A stretch of DNA of 35,990 nucleotides, from contig CAKZKA010000215.1 in assembly GCA_937120965.1 (NCBI GenBank), forward strand, positions 1 through 35,990, in the 5' to 3' direction. Both the position numbers and the translations under genes were made by a program. The notes under the pieces are model-generated. The model was not told the DNA's origin, did not search any database, and saw nothing but the letters and a program-made list of their open reading frames with translations. Shown in pieces: positions 1-7,392 of the stretch. This stretch comes from an uncultured Chloroflexota bacterium. Its GTDB lineage: Bacteria; Chloroflexota; Chloroflexia; Chloroflexales; Chloroflexaceae. How positions within the stretch are numbered: position 1 is the stretch's first letter; the number at the start of each line of letters is the position of its first letter.

Positions 1-69
1 ACCGCCTGCGGTGAGCCGGTCGCACCGCCTGCGGTGAGCCTGTCGAACCGCCTGCGGTGAGCCTGTCGA
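1..69. repeat. Tandem 23-bp repeat, three units
   Basis: Three head-to-tail 23-bp units of the form ACCGCCTGCGGTGAGCC(T/G)GTCG(A/C); the first differs from the other two at two positions. The array starts at the window edge and may be longer. A single inverted unit with the same flank recurs at about 13475-13512, and a related CTGCGCTGAGCCTGTCGAAG lies inside the inverted-repeat element at 19438-19637. Confidence 0.85.
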
Positions 70-114
70 ACCGCACCCCTGCCTGTGGAGGCGCCAGCCG
101 TATGGGTGGTTGGA

Positions 115-193
115 GAGGGGAGACCAGAGCCGTGGGCAGGGGGCATTCCAACGCAGTACAAACGTTGGCTCGGATGTTCTGTCTGCCCTTAGG
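115..193. mobile_element. MITE-like element, right half (family 1)
   Basis: The sequence from GAGAGGGGAGACCAGAGCC through GGCTCGGATGTTCTGTCTGCCCTTAGG matches the right half of the complete copies at 7197-7374 and 19438-19637. The right terminal repeat (176-193) has three changes from the consensus GTTCTGTCCGCCCTTAAA. The left half is replaced by the 23-bp tandem repeats or lies outside the window. Confidence 0.7.
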
Positions 194-207
194 TGGTCCG
201 GGAAGGT

Positions 208-236
208 GAGGAGGCGCAGCGGTGCTGCGCCTCCTC
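208..236. terminator. Perfect 13-bp hairpin downstream of glycosyltransferase
   Basis: GAGGAGGCGCAGC and GCTGCGCCTCCTC form a perfect 13-bp stem around a GGT loop. It lies 50 bp past the stop of the minus-strand glycosyltransferase, so termination is plausible. There is no long T-run on either strand, so it may instead be one of the palindromic repeats common in this window. Confidence 0.5.
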
Positions 237-286
237 TTGCTCATTGTGCCAGTGTGTAGCGCAGCCGCACGCGTGTCTGGCGCGAC

Positions 287-1525
287 TCACGAAGCCTGAT
301 AGACCAGGCGCGCCTCGCTGCCCGTGACGCGGGGACTGACCTCTCCAACCGCGCCTACAATCTCGCGGAGGCGGGGACCAAGGACCCGCTCCCAGTCGAG
401 GTTTTGCTCGGCGAATACGCGCCCGTTGGCGCCGATCCGCCGCGCCAGCGCCGGGTCCTCCAGGGCGCGAATGGTCTGATGGGCCATCTCTTCGGCGTTC
501 TGCGCCAGCAGCACATGCTCCTCGTGCCGCAGCGGCAGCCCGCGAATCCCCGCGGGCAGCGACACCAGGCATCGCCCCATGGCCAGAGCCTCAGAGACCT
601 TCATCTTCGTCCCCGATGCGTCCTCGTAGGGGCTGACAAAAATGGCGCTCTGGCGGTACACCGGGCGGATGTCCGGAACACGCCCGGTAAACTCAACTCC
701 GGGAATGTTGGCGAATTCCTGGCGGGTCTCGTCACTGAACGCCCCACCCAGAATGAAGCGCACATCGGGCACGGCGCTCCGCACGCGCGGGTACACCTGG
801 TGCATAAAGAAGCGGAGCGCTTTCAGGTTGCGCACATCAGAGGTGCCGGTAAAGAGGATCGTGCGGCCAGGATCAACTGACCAGTCGGGGGAGAAATACG
901 CGCAATCCAGGCCGTTCATCAACACGTCAACCTTCGCTGTCGGGCTGACCTGTAGCGTAAGCTGCCGGTCTTCCTCGCAAACCGAGAGGATACGCCCGAA
1001 GCGCGGGTAGACCCGGCGGCAGAAGCGGTAGGTCTGGTTGCGATTAACGCGCGCCACCAGGCGCAGCAGTGGATTGCTGAACTGCTGGGCATGCACATCC
1101 CAGTAGTGCACGTCGGCGTCCCACTGGTCGAGCACCCAGTGCGGCCCTGGCGCATCGAGGATTGGCGCCGTCCACAGGCTCAATGCGGCGACCACCCAGT
1201 CGCCTGGTTTCGGGCGCAGCGCCCGGAGCTGCGGGTTGGCGGCGAAGGAATGTTCCGCCATTGCCGCGTGGTACGATAGACCACGGGTGAGCGCCCGCCG
1301 GGCGATGGCCAGTTGATCGCGCAGGGTGGTGTCGCGACGCGGGATCTGGTGGATGGTCCGGGCGTAGGTTTGAAGTTCCGCCTTCTGTTCGCCGGTCAGC
1401 GGCACGCGCTGCATCAGGTACAGTTCGATCGGGAAGCCGCGCGCCAGCTCTTTCAAGAGATAGTAGCCGCGCCGTGCTCCGCCGGCAAAGTTCATTTCGA
1501 GCACAAACAGCTTGAGGGGTTTCAT
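287..1525 (-). CDS. Glycosyltransferase, GT4-like
   Basis: This 412-residue protein has the two-domain GT-B layout. The N-terminal part begins MKPLKLFVLEMNFAGGARRG, with a glycine-rich loop where family-4 enzymes hold the acceptor. The C-terminal donor half carries ILFTGTSDVRNLKALRFF, then a PGVEFTGRVPDIRPVYR segment, then the family signature SPYEDASGTKMKVSEALAMG, where an acidic residue and Lys contact the nucleotide-sugar. The likely role is transfer of a sugar from an activated donor during envelope polysaccharide or glycolipid synthesis; donor and acceptor cannot be read from the sequence. The start is well placed, with AGGAG seven bases upstream of the ATG. No other polysaccharide genes are adjacent; a composite palindromic repeat lies directly upstream and the gene stands alone. 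Confidence 0.85.
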   Translation of the reverse strand: MKPLKLFVLEMNFAGGARRGYYLLKELARGFPIELYLMQRVPLTGEQKAELQTYARTIHQIPRRDTTLRDQLAIARRALTRGLSYHAAMAEHSFAANPQLRALRPKPGDWVVAALSLWTAPILDAPGPHWVLDQWDADVHYWDVHAQQFSNPLLRLVARVNRNQTYRFCRRVYPRFGRILSVCEEDRQLTLQVSPTAKVDVLMNGLDCAYFSPDWSVDPGRTILFTGTSDVRNLKALRFFMHQVYPRVRSAVPDVRFILGGAFSDETRQEFANIPGVEFTGRVPDIRPVYRQSAIFVSPYEDASGTKMKVSEALAMGRCLVSLPAGIRGLPLRHEEHVLLAQNAEEMAHQTIRALEDPALARRIGANGRVFAEQNLDWERVLGPRLREIVGAVGEVSPRVTGSEARLVYQAS

Positions 1526-1533
1526 GCTTGCTC

Positions 1534-1656
1534 TCCTGAGGTGAACATAGCCCGCGCGCGGGAGGGTTTGGCGTAGAGGCGCGGCGGCGCCGCGCCTCTA
1601 CGCCCTCCCAGGAACAATAATATTTTCATTCTGGCGTTGTGCGGCGCAGCCGCATG
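1534..1656. repeat. Composite palindromic repeat (family 2)
   Basis: Order of parts: TGAGGTGAACATAG, GCCCGCGCGCGGGAGGGTTTG, a 16-bp perfect hairpin at 1570-1604 (arms GGCGTAGAGGCGCGGC / GCCGCGCCTCTACGCC, loop GGC), CCCTCCCAGGAACAATAA, and the terminal motif TTGTGCGGCGCAGCCGCATGG. The same order recurs at 30953-31060, and in shorter form at 9875-9957 and 29805-29885. The element abuts the Shine-Dalgarno sequence of the glycosyltransferase. Bases 1657-1806 hold no gene I can support. Confidence 0.85.
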
Positions 1657-1806
1657 GACTGCCCGATGAACCCCGCGCCCGTTGATGCCACAAGCGCAGC
1701 TCGCCGCAGCGGCACGCAGCCCATCCTGCGGCTATGCTAACAAACGACCCGGGCTAGTGTCTGAGGCAGGGGTGACAAATTCGACAGCGCGCTGATGAAC
1801 TGCCAT

Positions 1807-2829
1807 TCACTGGAGGGCGCGGAGATCGGCGTAGGTCGCCACCACGACATCGTGCTGCCCTTCCGGGCCATGCTCATCGAGGTCGTTCGCCAGCAGGTAG
1901 CGGCGATAGGTATGCTCCAGACGCCCGGTCTGGCCGAGCTGGCTGTAGGCGCGCAGCAGCCATGCCACCACGTCATCGGCGCTTTCATCGCTGTCGAAGA
2001 TCTGGCTGCATAGCGCAACACACTCGGCGAAACGGCCAGCAGTGTACAGCGCTTCGGCGACACGCTCTGCGGCGATCAGGAAATTGCCCCGGAGGTGGTC
2101 GCGCCGGGTGTGCGCCCAGGGCGCGCCGTTGGGAAGATCGATCATGTAGGGGCCGCCGTAGAGATGCAGTGCCTGCCGGTAGAGGGGCGCAGCGGCTTCC
2201 AGGCCCCCGGTTGTCTCGGTGTGGGTGGCGAGGGCGAAGGTCTGCTCAAATGCCTGCACATCGCTGCGATACGCGTCGGGGTTGAGGAGGCAGTGGTTGT
2301 CGGCGATGATCAGGGCGTGCTCGGCAAACGCCGCGTCACGCAGGCTGGCCAGCAGATCGCGCAGGGTTTGCAGGGTCCGCCCGGTGGTGGCTGCGCGCGT
2401 AGTGCCCCAGATGGCCGTCTCCAGGGCGGCGATGGTGGTCCCCTGCCGACCGCAGTGCAGCAGGTATCCCAGAACACCCCGAAGCTTCTGCCAGCCCACG
2501 CTGCTGTGCTCGCGGCGCACCCAGGCATCGAGATGCACTTCCTGGTGGTCTACAAACAGGCGTAGCCGGCCCAGAGACTCGATGTAGAACCCTCTGAACG
2601 GTTCTTCATAAATGGGTAACCCGCTGAGGCGAGGAATGCGCTGCAGCGCGAGGTGGGCCTGCTGGCGAAAGTGGGTGTCGGGAGAGGACAGGCAGCGGCG
2701 CAGCAGGGTGAGCGCGTGGTTGCCATACGTGCTGAGGAGGATGGCGCAGGCGTGTTGCTGAACCGTAACGTCGGGATGCGCCAGCAGGGGCAGGTAGGGC
2801 ACGACGGGGTTGTAGTCGGGCGGCTGCAT
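1807..2829 (-). CDS. BTAD-domain regulator with HEAT-like N terminus
   Basis: The 340-residue product begins with about 50 residues of helical HEAT-repeat character (HPDVTVQQHACAILLSTYGN, then a second similar helix pair). Next comes a segment with the feel of a winged-helix DNA-binding domain (SLGRLRLFVDHQEV, then KLRGVLGYLLHCGRQG, then ALETAIWG). The C-terminal half is a TPR-like bacterial transcriptional activator domain (GGLEAAAPLYRQALHLYGGPY to LLRAYSQLGQTGRLEHTYRRY), as in SARP/AfsR regulators. It is probably a DNA-binding regulator; target unknown. The reading frame stays open well upstream, overlapping the acetyltransferase, but homology-like sequence starts only at MQPPDY, and this ATG lies 13 bases after the acetyltransferase stop, suggesting co-transcription. 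No strong ribosome-binding site is visible. Confidence 0.75.
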   Translation of the reverse strand: MQPPDYNPVVPYLPLLAHPDVTVQQHACAILLSTYGNHALTLLRRCLSSPDTHFRQQAHLALQRIPRLSGLPIYEEPFRGFYIESLGRLRLFVDHQEVHLDAWVRREHSSVGWQKLRGVLGYLLHCGRQGTTIAALETAIWGTTRAATTGRTLQTLRDLLASLRDAAFAEHALIIADNHCLLNPDAYRSDVQAFEQTFALATHTETTGGLEAAAPLYRQALHLYGGPYMIDLPNGAPWAHTRRDHLRGNFLIAAERVAEALYTAGRFAECVALCSQIFDSDESADDVVAWLLRAYSQLGQTGRLEHTYRRYLLANDLDEHGPEGQHDVVVATYADLRALQ

Positions 2830-2842
2830 CGTATGGGTGCTG

Positions 2843-3484
2843 TCAGGATCGTTCTCGGAGCGACACGCGATGCTCCCACTCGCTGCGCAGAATAGCGTAC
2901 AGGTGCGTATCACAGTGGACGCCAGCGCCATCAACACTGGCGGCGCGCAGGGTGCCTTCACGGATGAGGCCGTTCTTTTCGGCCACGCGGATACTGGCGT
3001 GGTTGCGCGTATCGCATTGCCAGAACAGCCGCTGCCAGGGCCAGGCAGTAAAGCCCCAGGCCAGCAGGGCGGCCAGGGCGCGGGTACCCAGACCGGCCCC
3101 GGCGCGGGCGGCGCTGATCCATAGACCGATCTCGGCGCTGCCGGCGGCCATAGATCCGTAGCGCAGGTGATAGCCGCTGCCACCCACCAGTTCATCGCCG
3201 ATCCAGATACTCAGCACGAAATCCTCACCCAGCAGGTAACGTCCGGCGAAGCGGCGGCAGATCGCTTCCGCCTCCTCGACACTCTGCTCGGCTCGCGCCC
3301 AGCGCATCCAGGGGCGCAGGTGGCGGTAGGAAGCGACTGTGGCGCGCTGGAGGGCCGGGCCGTCACCGGGACGGTAGGCGCGGATCAGCAACTCGCCGCT
3401 GCTATGTTCAAGGGGCGCAAGGAAGGGTTCGGATGGCATGGGGCAGGTTTCCAGAACCTCCAACACAGGCGCCCCCGACGACAT
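2843..3484 (-). CDS. GNAT-family N-acetyltransferase, RimJ/RimL-like
   Basis: The 213-residue protein shows the RimJ/RimL pattern: an N-terminal LLIRAYRPGDGPALQRATVAS strand-helix, LSIWIGDELVGGSGYHLRYG, AEIGLWISAARAGAGLGTRAL (the acetyl-CoA pyrophosphate loop, with AGAGLG in place of the usual Q/RxxGxG/A), and NHASIRVAEKNGLIREGTLR near the C terminus. Such enzymes move an acetyl group from acetyl-CoA to an amine, often a protein N terminus; the substrate here is unknown. An alternative ATG at 3439 would remove 15 residues, and neither start has a convincing ribosome-binding site. The gene lies 41 bases downstream of tRNA-Arg on the same strand and 13 bases upstream of the BTAD regulator. Confidence 0.85.
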   Translation of the reverse strand: MSSGAPVLEVLETCPMPSEPFLAPLEHSSGELLIRAYRPGDGPALQRATVASYRHLRPWMRWARAEQSVEEAEAICRRFAGRYLLGEDFVLSIWIGDELVGGSGYHLRYGSMAAGSAEIGLWISAARAGAGLGTRALAALLAWGFTAWPWQRLFWQCDTRNHASIRVAEKNGLIREGTLRAASVDGAGVHCDTHLYAILRSEWEHRVSLRERS

Positions 3485-3525
3485 ACGTTCGAAGGGGGCG
3501 CGCTTCGCGGAGGTATCACGTTCTG

Positions 3526-3599
3526 CGACTCCGAGTGGGCTCGAACCACCAACCTACAGCTCCGGAGGCTGTCGCTCTATCCAATTGAGCTACGGAGTC
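3526..3599 (-). tRNA. tRNA-Arg (anticodon CCG)
   Basis: Read on the minus strand, a complete 74-nt cloverleaf folds: acceptor GACTCCG/CGGAGTC, D stem GCTC/GAGC with a 9-nt loop, anticodon stem ACAGC/GCTGT around loop CTCCGGA (anticodon CCG, reading CGG), a 5-nt variable loop, and T arm GGTGG-TTCGAGC-CCACT with one G-U pair. The discriminator base is G and the 3' CCA is not encoded. Confidence 0.95.
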
Positions 3600-3612
3600 T
3601 TGTTACTTTTAG

Positions 3613-3641
3613 AGTATAACGTAGGAGCTGGCGCCTGTCAA
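3613..3641 (-). promoter_or_regulatory. Sigma70-type promoter for tRNA-Arg
   Basis: On the minus strand TTGACA (3636-3641) is followed after exactly 17 bases by TATACT (3613-3618). The tRNA 5' end lies 13 bases after the -10 box, so transcription would start only a few bases before the mature end. Confidence 0.8.
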
Positions 3642-3734
3642 TGGCGATGCGTGGCTGCGCGGTACGGGGCGAGTGTGATGTCATAGTATGCACGGCGCCC
3701 GCGCATAGAACGATCCTGTTGGCCAGGGGCAGCG

Positions 3735-3852
3735 TCGCCGGGGCGACGCGCGGTGGGGCAGTGGAATATCGCCGGGGCGACCGCGGGACGCGCGACATTG
3801 CCGCGGGGCAAGGAGGCGACCGCAGGGCGCGCGGCATTGTCGCGGGGCAAGG
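3735..3852. repeat. GC-rich imperfect tandem repeats
   Basis: The pattern (GCC/TCG)GGGGCGACCGCGGGACGCGCGACATTG(C/T)CGCGGGGCAAGG recurs about twice with drift (CGCGACATTGCCGCGGGGCAAGG, then GCGGCATTGTCGCGGGGCAAGG), preceded by a shorter GCCGGGGCGACGCG version. No convincing coding sequence on either strand. Confidence 0.6.
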
Positions 3853-3857
3853 GGCGG

Positions 3858-3888
3858 CGTAGAGACGGCCCGGCGGGCCGTCTCTACG
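3858..3888. repeat. 14-bp perfect hairpin, variant of the CGTAGAG palindrome
   Basis: Arms CGTAGAGACGGCCC and GGGCCGTCTCTACG enclose a GGC loop. It shares the CGTAGAG ends and GGC loop with the hairpins at 1570-1604 and 30982-31018 but has a different inner stem in which both arms changed together. Confidence 0.85.
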
Positions 3889-3935
3889 CGGGTAAAACGG
3901 CACATCACACCCGCGTGCGATGTGACGCGCGTATC

Positions 3936-4127
3936 TCAATCACCGGACACGCGCTCCGGCATCCCGGCCCGCGGCCCGGAGTGGCGCGCAGGCGCTACGG
4001 GCCGTGCCAGAACAGGCGGGCACTGCTGGCCGCGGCGCGCGCGTATCGAGGCCATGAGCGGTATGAGCGCCGTCCATCCTGCTGCCAGCGCCAGGGCAAT
4101 CTGCACAAAGGCGATCCAGGTTCCCAT
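3936..4127 (-). CDS. Possible small membrane protein
   Basis: A 63-residue reading frame starting MGTWIAFVQIALALAAGWTA has one strongly hydrophobic N-terminal segment (about residues 4-26) followed by a basic RARR stretch and a Pro/Arg-rich tail. AGGGG lies eight bases upstream of the ATG, which supports translation. There is no recognisable family, the tail composition is what GC-rich non-coding DNA would give, and a longer in-frame start at 4274 has no better support. It sits alone between a repeat-filled gap and glutamine synthetase. Confidence 0.3.
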   Translation of the reverse strand: MGTWIAFVQIALALAAGWTALIPLMASIRARRGQQCPPVLARPVAPARHSGPRAGMPERVSGD

Positions 4128-4420
4128 CTCCGTCACCCCTCGCACGGCCACGTAGCCCGTGCCCTGATCCAGGGGCGCATCCGGCACATTCTTGAACCGG
4201 AGGGTCCGGGAGGATGCAACCCTCCCGGCAACGCCCTTTCCCGGCGATGTCTGGAGCGAACGTTGCCGGAGCACCTTTTAGCATCTACTCAATCCTGATC
4301 TTAGCATACACAGGAGCCGGCGATTTGTCTAGTCGTTGATCGCGAAACAACCACCGGGAGAGCAGAGCTACGGGAAATGCGGCTACCCGCCCTCTTGCTG
4401 GCAGGGAACGTTCCGGTCGC
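4128..4420. other. Intergenic region downstream of glutamine synthetase
   Basis: No gene is supported. The only structure seen is a hairpin CCGGGAGG-ATGCAAC-CCTCCCGG at 4206-4228, which could end minus-strand transcription from glutamine synthetase, although it lies nearly 200 bases past the stop and lacks a T-run. Confidence 0.4.
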
Positions 4421-5848
4421 TCAGAACCGGCTCCAGAGGTACTGATTGGTCACTTCATGGTGGAACTGCACCTCAGCCCGTTTGATCAGCGTGCCCAGTT
4501 TGCGCGGGCAGCGATCGGCGACGGTGAGCTTCAGGTCGGCGTATTTGTCGCGTACATCTACGCCGAGCAGGCTGGCCATCAGGGCGCTCTCGCGGAAACG
4601 GGCAATGGCGTCGTAGATGTTATCGGGCAGCGTTTCGCCGCCAGCGCGCAGATGGCTCGAAGGGGTATGGCCTTCGAGACCGGTGCGGAGCAACGTGTAG
4701 ATCGCCAGGTACGGATTGGCGTCGGGGGCAATCGCGCGCACCTCAATGCGCGCCGAACGGGAGTTGCCGATGGGGATGCGGATCATCGCGCCGCGATCGA
4801 CCGCCGAGGCTTTGATCTCGTTCGGGGCCTCGAAGTGCGGGTCGAGGCGCCGGTAGGCGTTGACGCTGGAGTTCAACACCAGGCACAGGTCCTGGGCGCT
4901 GTGCAGGATGCGGTCAACGAAACTCCAGGCAAATGGCGAGAGTTGCTCTTCGCCCTGCGGGTCGTGGAACAGGTTTTCTTCGCCGCGGGCCACCGAGATA
5001 TTGGTGTGCATGCCGTTGCCATTGATGCCCGTTACCGGTTTGGGCAGGAAGCTGGCGGTCATATCCAGGCGGCTGGCCACCTGGCGGCAGATCAGCTTGT
5101 AGAGCAAGATCTGGTCGGCAGCGACGCTTGCCTCGGTGTAGCTGTAGTTCATTTCAAACTGCGAGGGAGCGACCTCGGGGTGATCCTTCTCGTTGGCAAA
5201 GCCCATAGCCCGCTGCGCTTCGGCGCAGCTATCAATGAAGGTGCGTAGCGGATCGCCCGGCAGCGAGTGGTAGTACCCGCCGGTGCTGACAAACTTGAAC
5301 TCGCCGGTATCGCGGTAGTGCTGCTCGGCGTTGCGTCCCTGGAAGAGGAACCCTTCGATCTCGCTGGCCACGTGGCAGGTCAGCCCCTCGCGCTCAAACA
5401 GATCCGCAGTGTAGGTCCGCAGGCGAGTGCGCAGATCGGCCTCGTAGGGCGAGCCGTCGTGGGCGCGCACCTCACCGAAGACCAGCACCTTGCCGGGGCC
5501 GAAGATATCGGCGGGCAGCCAGTAGAAGGCCGGCCAGTCAATTGCCAGGCGCAGATCCGACTCGGACTGCACCGAGAAGCCGCGGATGGAGGACCCGTCA
5601 AAGGTCAGGTTGTCGGCTGACTTGAGCAGGAACTTCTTGTCGTAGTCGAGCATGTGCAGCCGGCCCTCGAGGTCGCTGAAGCAGACCGTTACCGCCTTGA
5701 TGCGCTTCTCGTCGCTGAGGTAGCGCATCCGTTCTTCACGGATGGTATCGGCGGGGACGCGGCGCAGGCGCTGGGCCCTGGCCTCCAGGTTAAGTTCTTC
5801 GAGCTGGTCGTAAGGGATTTCCAGGAAGTCACGCAGTTGAGAGGACAT
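4421..5848 (-). CDS. glnA: Glutamine synthetase (type I fold)
   Basis: The 475-residue protein matches type I glutamine synthetase in length and motif order: beta-grasp NLTFDGSSIRGF (about 80-91), metal-binding SEIEGFLF, PEVAPSQFEMNYSYTEA, GINGNGMHTNIS with the catalytic His, the flap-like FEAPNEIKAS, and RIEVRAIAPDANPYLAIYT near the C terminus. It would condense glutamate and ammonia with ATP. One region departs from the bacterial consensus: the usual NRSASIRIP is DRGAMIRIP, keeping the arginine but not the asparagine, and no NLYDLPPEE-type adenylylation motif is seen. It could therefore be a divergent, non-adenylylated GlnA or a GS-like ligase acting on another amine. It begins eight bases after the stop of the SH3-domain gene, so the two are probably one operon. 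Confidence 0.88.
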   Translation of the reverse strand: MSSQLRDFLEIPYDQLEELNLEARAQRLRRVPADTIREERMRYLSDEKRIKAVTVCFSDLEGRLHMLDYDKKFLLKSADNLTFDGSSIRGFSVQSESDLRLAIDWPAFYWLPADIFGPGKVLVFGEVRAHDGSPYEADLRTRLRTYTADLFEREGLTCHVASEIEGFLFQGRNAEQHYRDTGEFKFVSTGGYYHSLPGDPLRTFIDSCAEAQRAMGFANEKDHPEVAPSQFEMNYSYTEASVAADQILLYKLICRQVASRLDMTASFLPKPVTGINGNGMHTNISVARGEENLFHDPQGEEQLSPFAWSFVDRILHSAQDLCLVLNSSVNAYRRLDPHFEAPNEIKASAVDRGAMIRIPIGNSRSARIEVRAIAPDANPYLAIYTLLRTGLEGHTPSSHLRAGGETLPDNIYDAIARFRESALMASLLGVDVRDKYADLKLTVADRCPRKLGTLIKRAEVQFHHEVTNQYLWSRF

Positions 5849-5856
5849 ACACGTTC

Positions 5857-7086
5857 CTATTCTTCTACCGGCACCGCCGCAGCCACTTCGGGGGGGATGC
5901 CGAGCAGGTCGGCGGGCGCCCAGCCCGCCACGTCGCGCAGGTTCACAATCGCGTACCAGTCGCCAGCAGCGGTGCGGCGGGTCAACTCCACCACCTCGCC
6001 CTGGTTGACCCGGTCGAGTTCGGTGCTGGCGCGATCGGGGCGCTCGTACACCGGGCCGGTGACGAAGACGGTGACCACGGGAGCCACGGGCACGCTGACC
6101 CCCGGCGGGATGCGGAGCAAGGTCACTGAGACCCAGCCGATCTCATCGCGCACCGTGCGCACGCGGTACCAGGCGCCGTTGGGGGTGCGGCTGAGGAGTT
6201 GCACTTCCTCGCCAGCGTTGATGCCTGCCACTACGTTGTTGGCGACAACGATGGGCTGCCGGCGCACGTTGCCGCCGTTGCCCACGCTGGCGACCGGACC
6301 GGTGGGGAGTTCGGGGGTGGCCGTGGGGGCGAGAGTGGGGGTGGCGGCAGGGGCAGGGGTGGGGGCGCTGGTGGGTGTCGGCGGGGGCGTGGTGGGCGCC
6401 TCGGCCACCGTCTTCTCGAAGAACGCCTCGGCCAACCCGGCGATGGGGGGCACGCTCAGTTCCACCGGGTCGCTGCTGGCGCCATCAGGCCCGCGGGCGA
6501 CCACAGTGTAGCTGCGGCCCTCGGTGGGTGTGGGCGCGCCATCGGCCCGCTGGATCTGCAATTCGGCCCGGTTGTTGCGCACCGTAGCCTGAGCCTGGTC
6601 GGGGTTCATCCAGGCAAACGGCTGCCCATCTTCGAGCAGTTCGGTGGTGACGACAGCACCGTCGGCGAGGCCGGTGGTCTCGATGGTAACGCCGATGGTC
6701 GGTGGCTCGGCGCGGATCACCGCCGCATCGCGCACGCGGAGCGTTACCGGCACCGGTGTAGGCGCTACGGCGGCCTGGTCGCCGCCAGGAAGCAGCGTGA
6801 GCACCAGCGCCAGGACGCCCAGCAGCACCAGAATGGGAACCAGGATCACCAGGATCTTCCCCGCAAGGGAGAGGCCGGCAAAGCGCTGGGCCATACTGGT
6901 CGGTTCTTCCTCGATGGGCAGCGAGGTGTAGTCAATCGGCTCGCTGACCGACGGCGGGCTTGTCGGAGGAGTCTGTGCCTGGCGGGCGCGCCGCGCAAGC
7001 AGCACAACCGCCACCAGAATGACCAGGACCAGAACGATTAACCCGATCATGATCGGCAGATCGAGCTGGCTGAGCAGATCTTGCAT
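5857..7086 (-). CDS. Membrane protein with two bacterial SH3 domains
   Basis: This 409-residue protein has an N-terminal membrane segment (about 13-31, IMIGLIVLVLVILVAVVLL), a short charged stretch, a second membrane segment (about 76-101), an extended region of Ig-like beta character, a Thr/Pro/Ala-rich linker of about 40 residues (near 235-275), and two SH3b-type repeats. The repeats are marked by GEEVQLLSRTPNGAWYRVRT...GWVSVTLL and GEVVELTRRTAAGDWYAIVN...GWAPADLL. SH3b domains usually bind peptidoglycan or polysaccharide, so the C-terminal part probably lies outside the membrane as an envelope sensor or anchor. AAGGA lies nine to ten bases before the ATG. The gene is the first of a two-gene unit with glutamine synthetase; a functional link is not obvious. 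Confidence 0.8.
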   Translation of the reverse strand: MQDLLSQLDLPIMIGLIVLVLVILVAVVLLARRARQAQTPPTSPPSVSEPIDYTSLPIEEEPTSMAQRFAGLSLAGKILVILVPILVLLGVLALVLTLLPGGDQAAVAPTPVPVTLRVRDAAVIRAEPPTIGVTIETTGLADGAVVTTELLEDGQPFAWMNPDQAQATVRNNRAELQIQRADGAPTPTEGRSYTVVARGPDGASSDPVELSVPPIAGLAEAFFEKTVAEAPTTPPPTPTSAPTPAPAATPTLAPTATPELPTGPVASVGNGGNVRRQPIVVANNVVAGINAGEEVQLLSRTPNGAWYRVRTVRDEIGWVSVTLLRIPPGVSVPVAPVVTVFVTGPVYERPDRASTELDRVNQGEVVELTRRTAAGDWYAIVNLRDVAGWAPADLLGIPPEVAAAVPVEE

Positions 7087-7196
7087 AGCGACGATGTCCT
7101 TGTATTGAGACGCTCATGCGGCTTCGCTGCACCACGACCCGATGAGACGGCGTATTCCGGAAGGGCTGCGCCCTCCTAACCCCTCCCCGTCAGGCG

Positions 7197-7374
7197 TTTA
7201 AGGGCGGACAGAACGTATGAGCGCCGACGGGCGTTATGGCGTTGGGATGCGCTGGGTAGTCCTCACCCCCTCCCCCTCTCCAGCGAAGCTGGAGAGGGGA
7301 GACCAGTGCCGCGCGCTGGGGCGTTCCAATGCGGTACAAGCCACGTTGGCTCGGATGTTCTGTCCGCCCTTAAA
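7197..7374. mobile_element. MITE-like element, complete copy (family 1)
   Basis: A 178-bp unit is bounded by a perfect 18-bp inverted repeat: TTTAAGGGCGGACAGAAC (7197-7214) and GTTCTGTCCGCCCTTAAA (7357-7374). Inside is a short hairpin (CTCTCCAGC/GCTGGAGAG) near 7277-7300. It encodes no protein. No clear target-site duplication is visible outside the TTAA-like ends. This is the best-preserved of six copies or fragments. Confidence 0.88.
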
Positions 7375-7392
7375 TCATCAAGCGGAGGGGTT

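Noticed and set aside
2830-3195. N-terminal extension of the BTAD regulator into the acetyltransferase gene
   Set aside because: The extra 122 residues are Pro/Ala/Trp-rich out-of-frame acetyltransferase sequence with no homology-like features.
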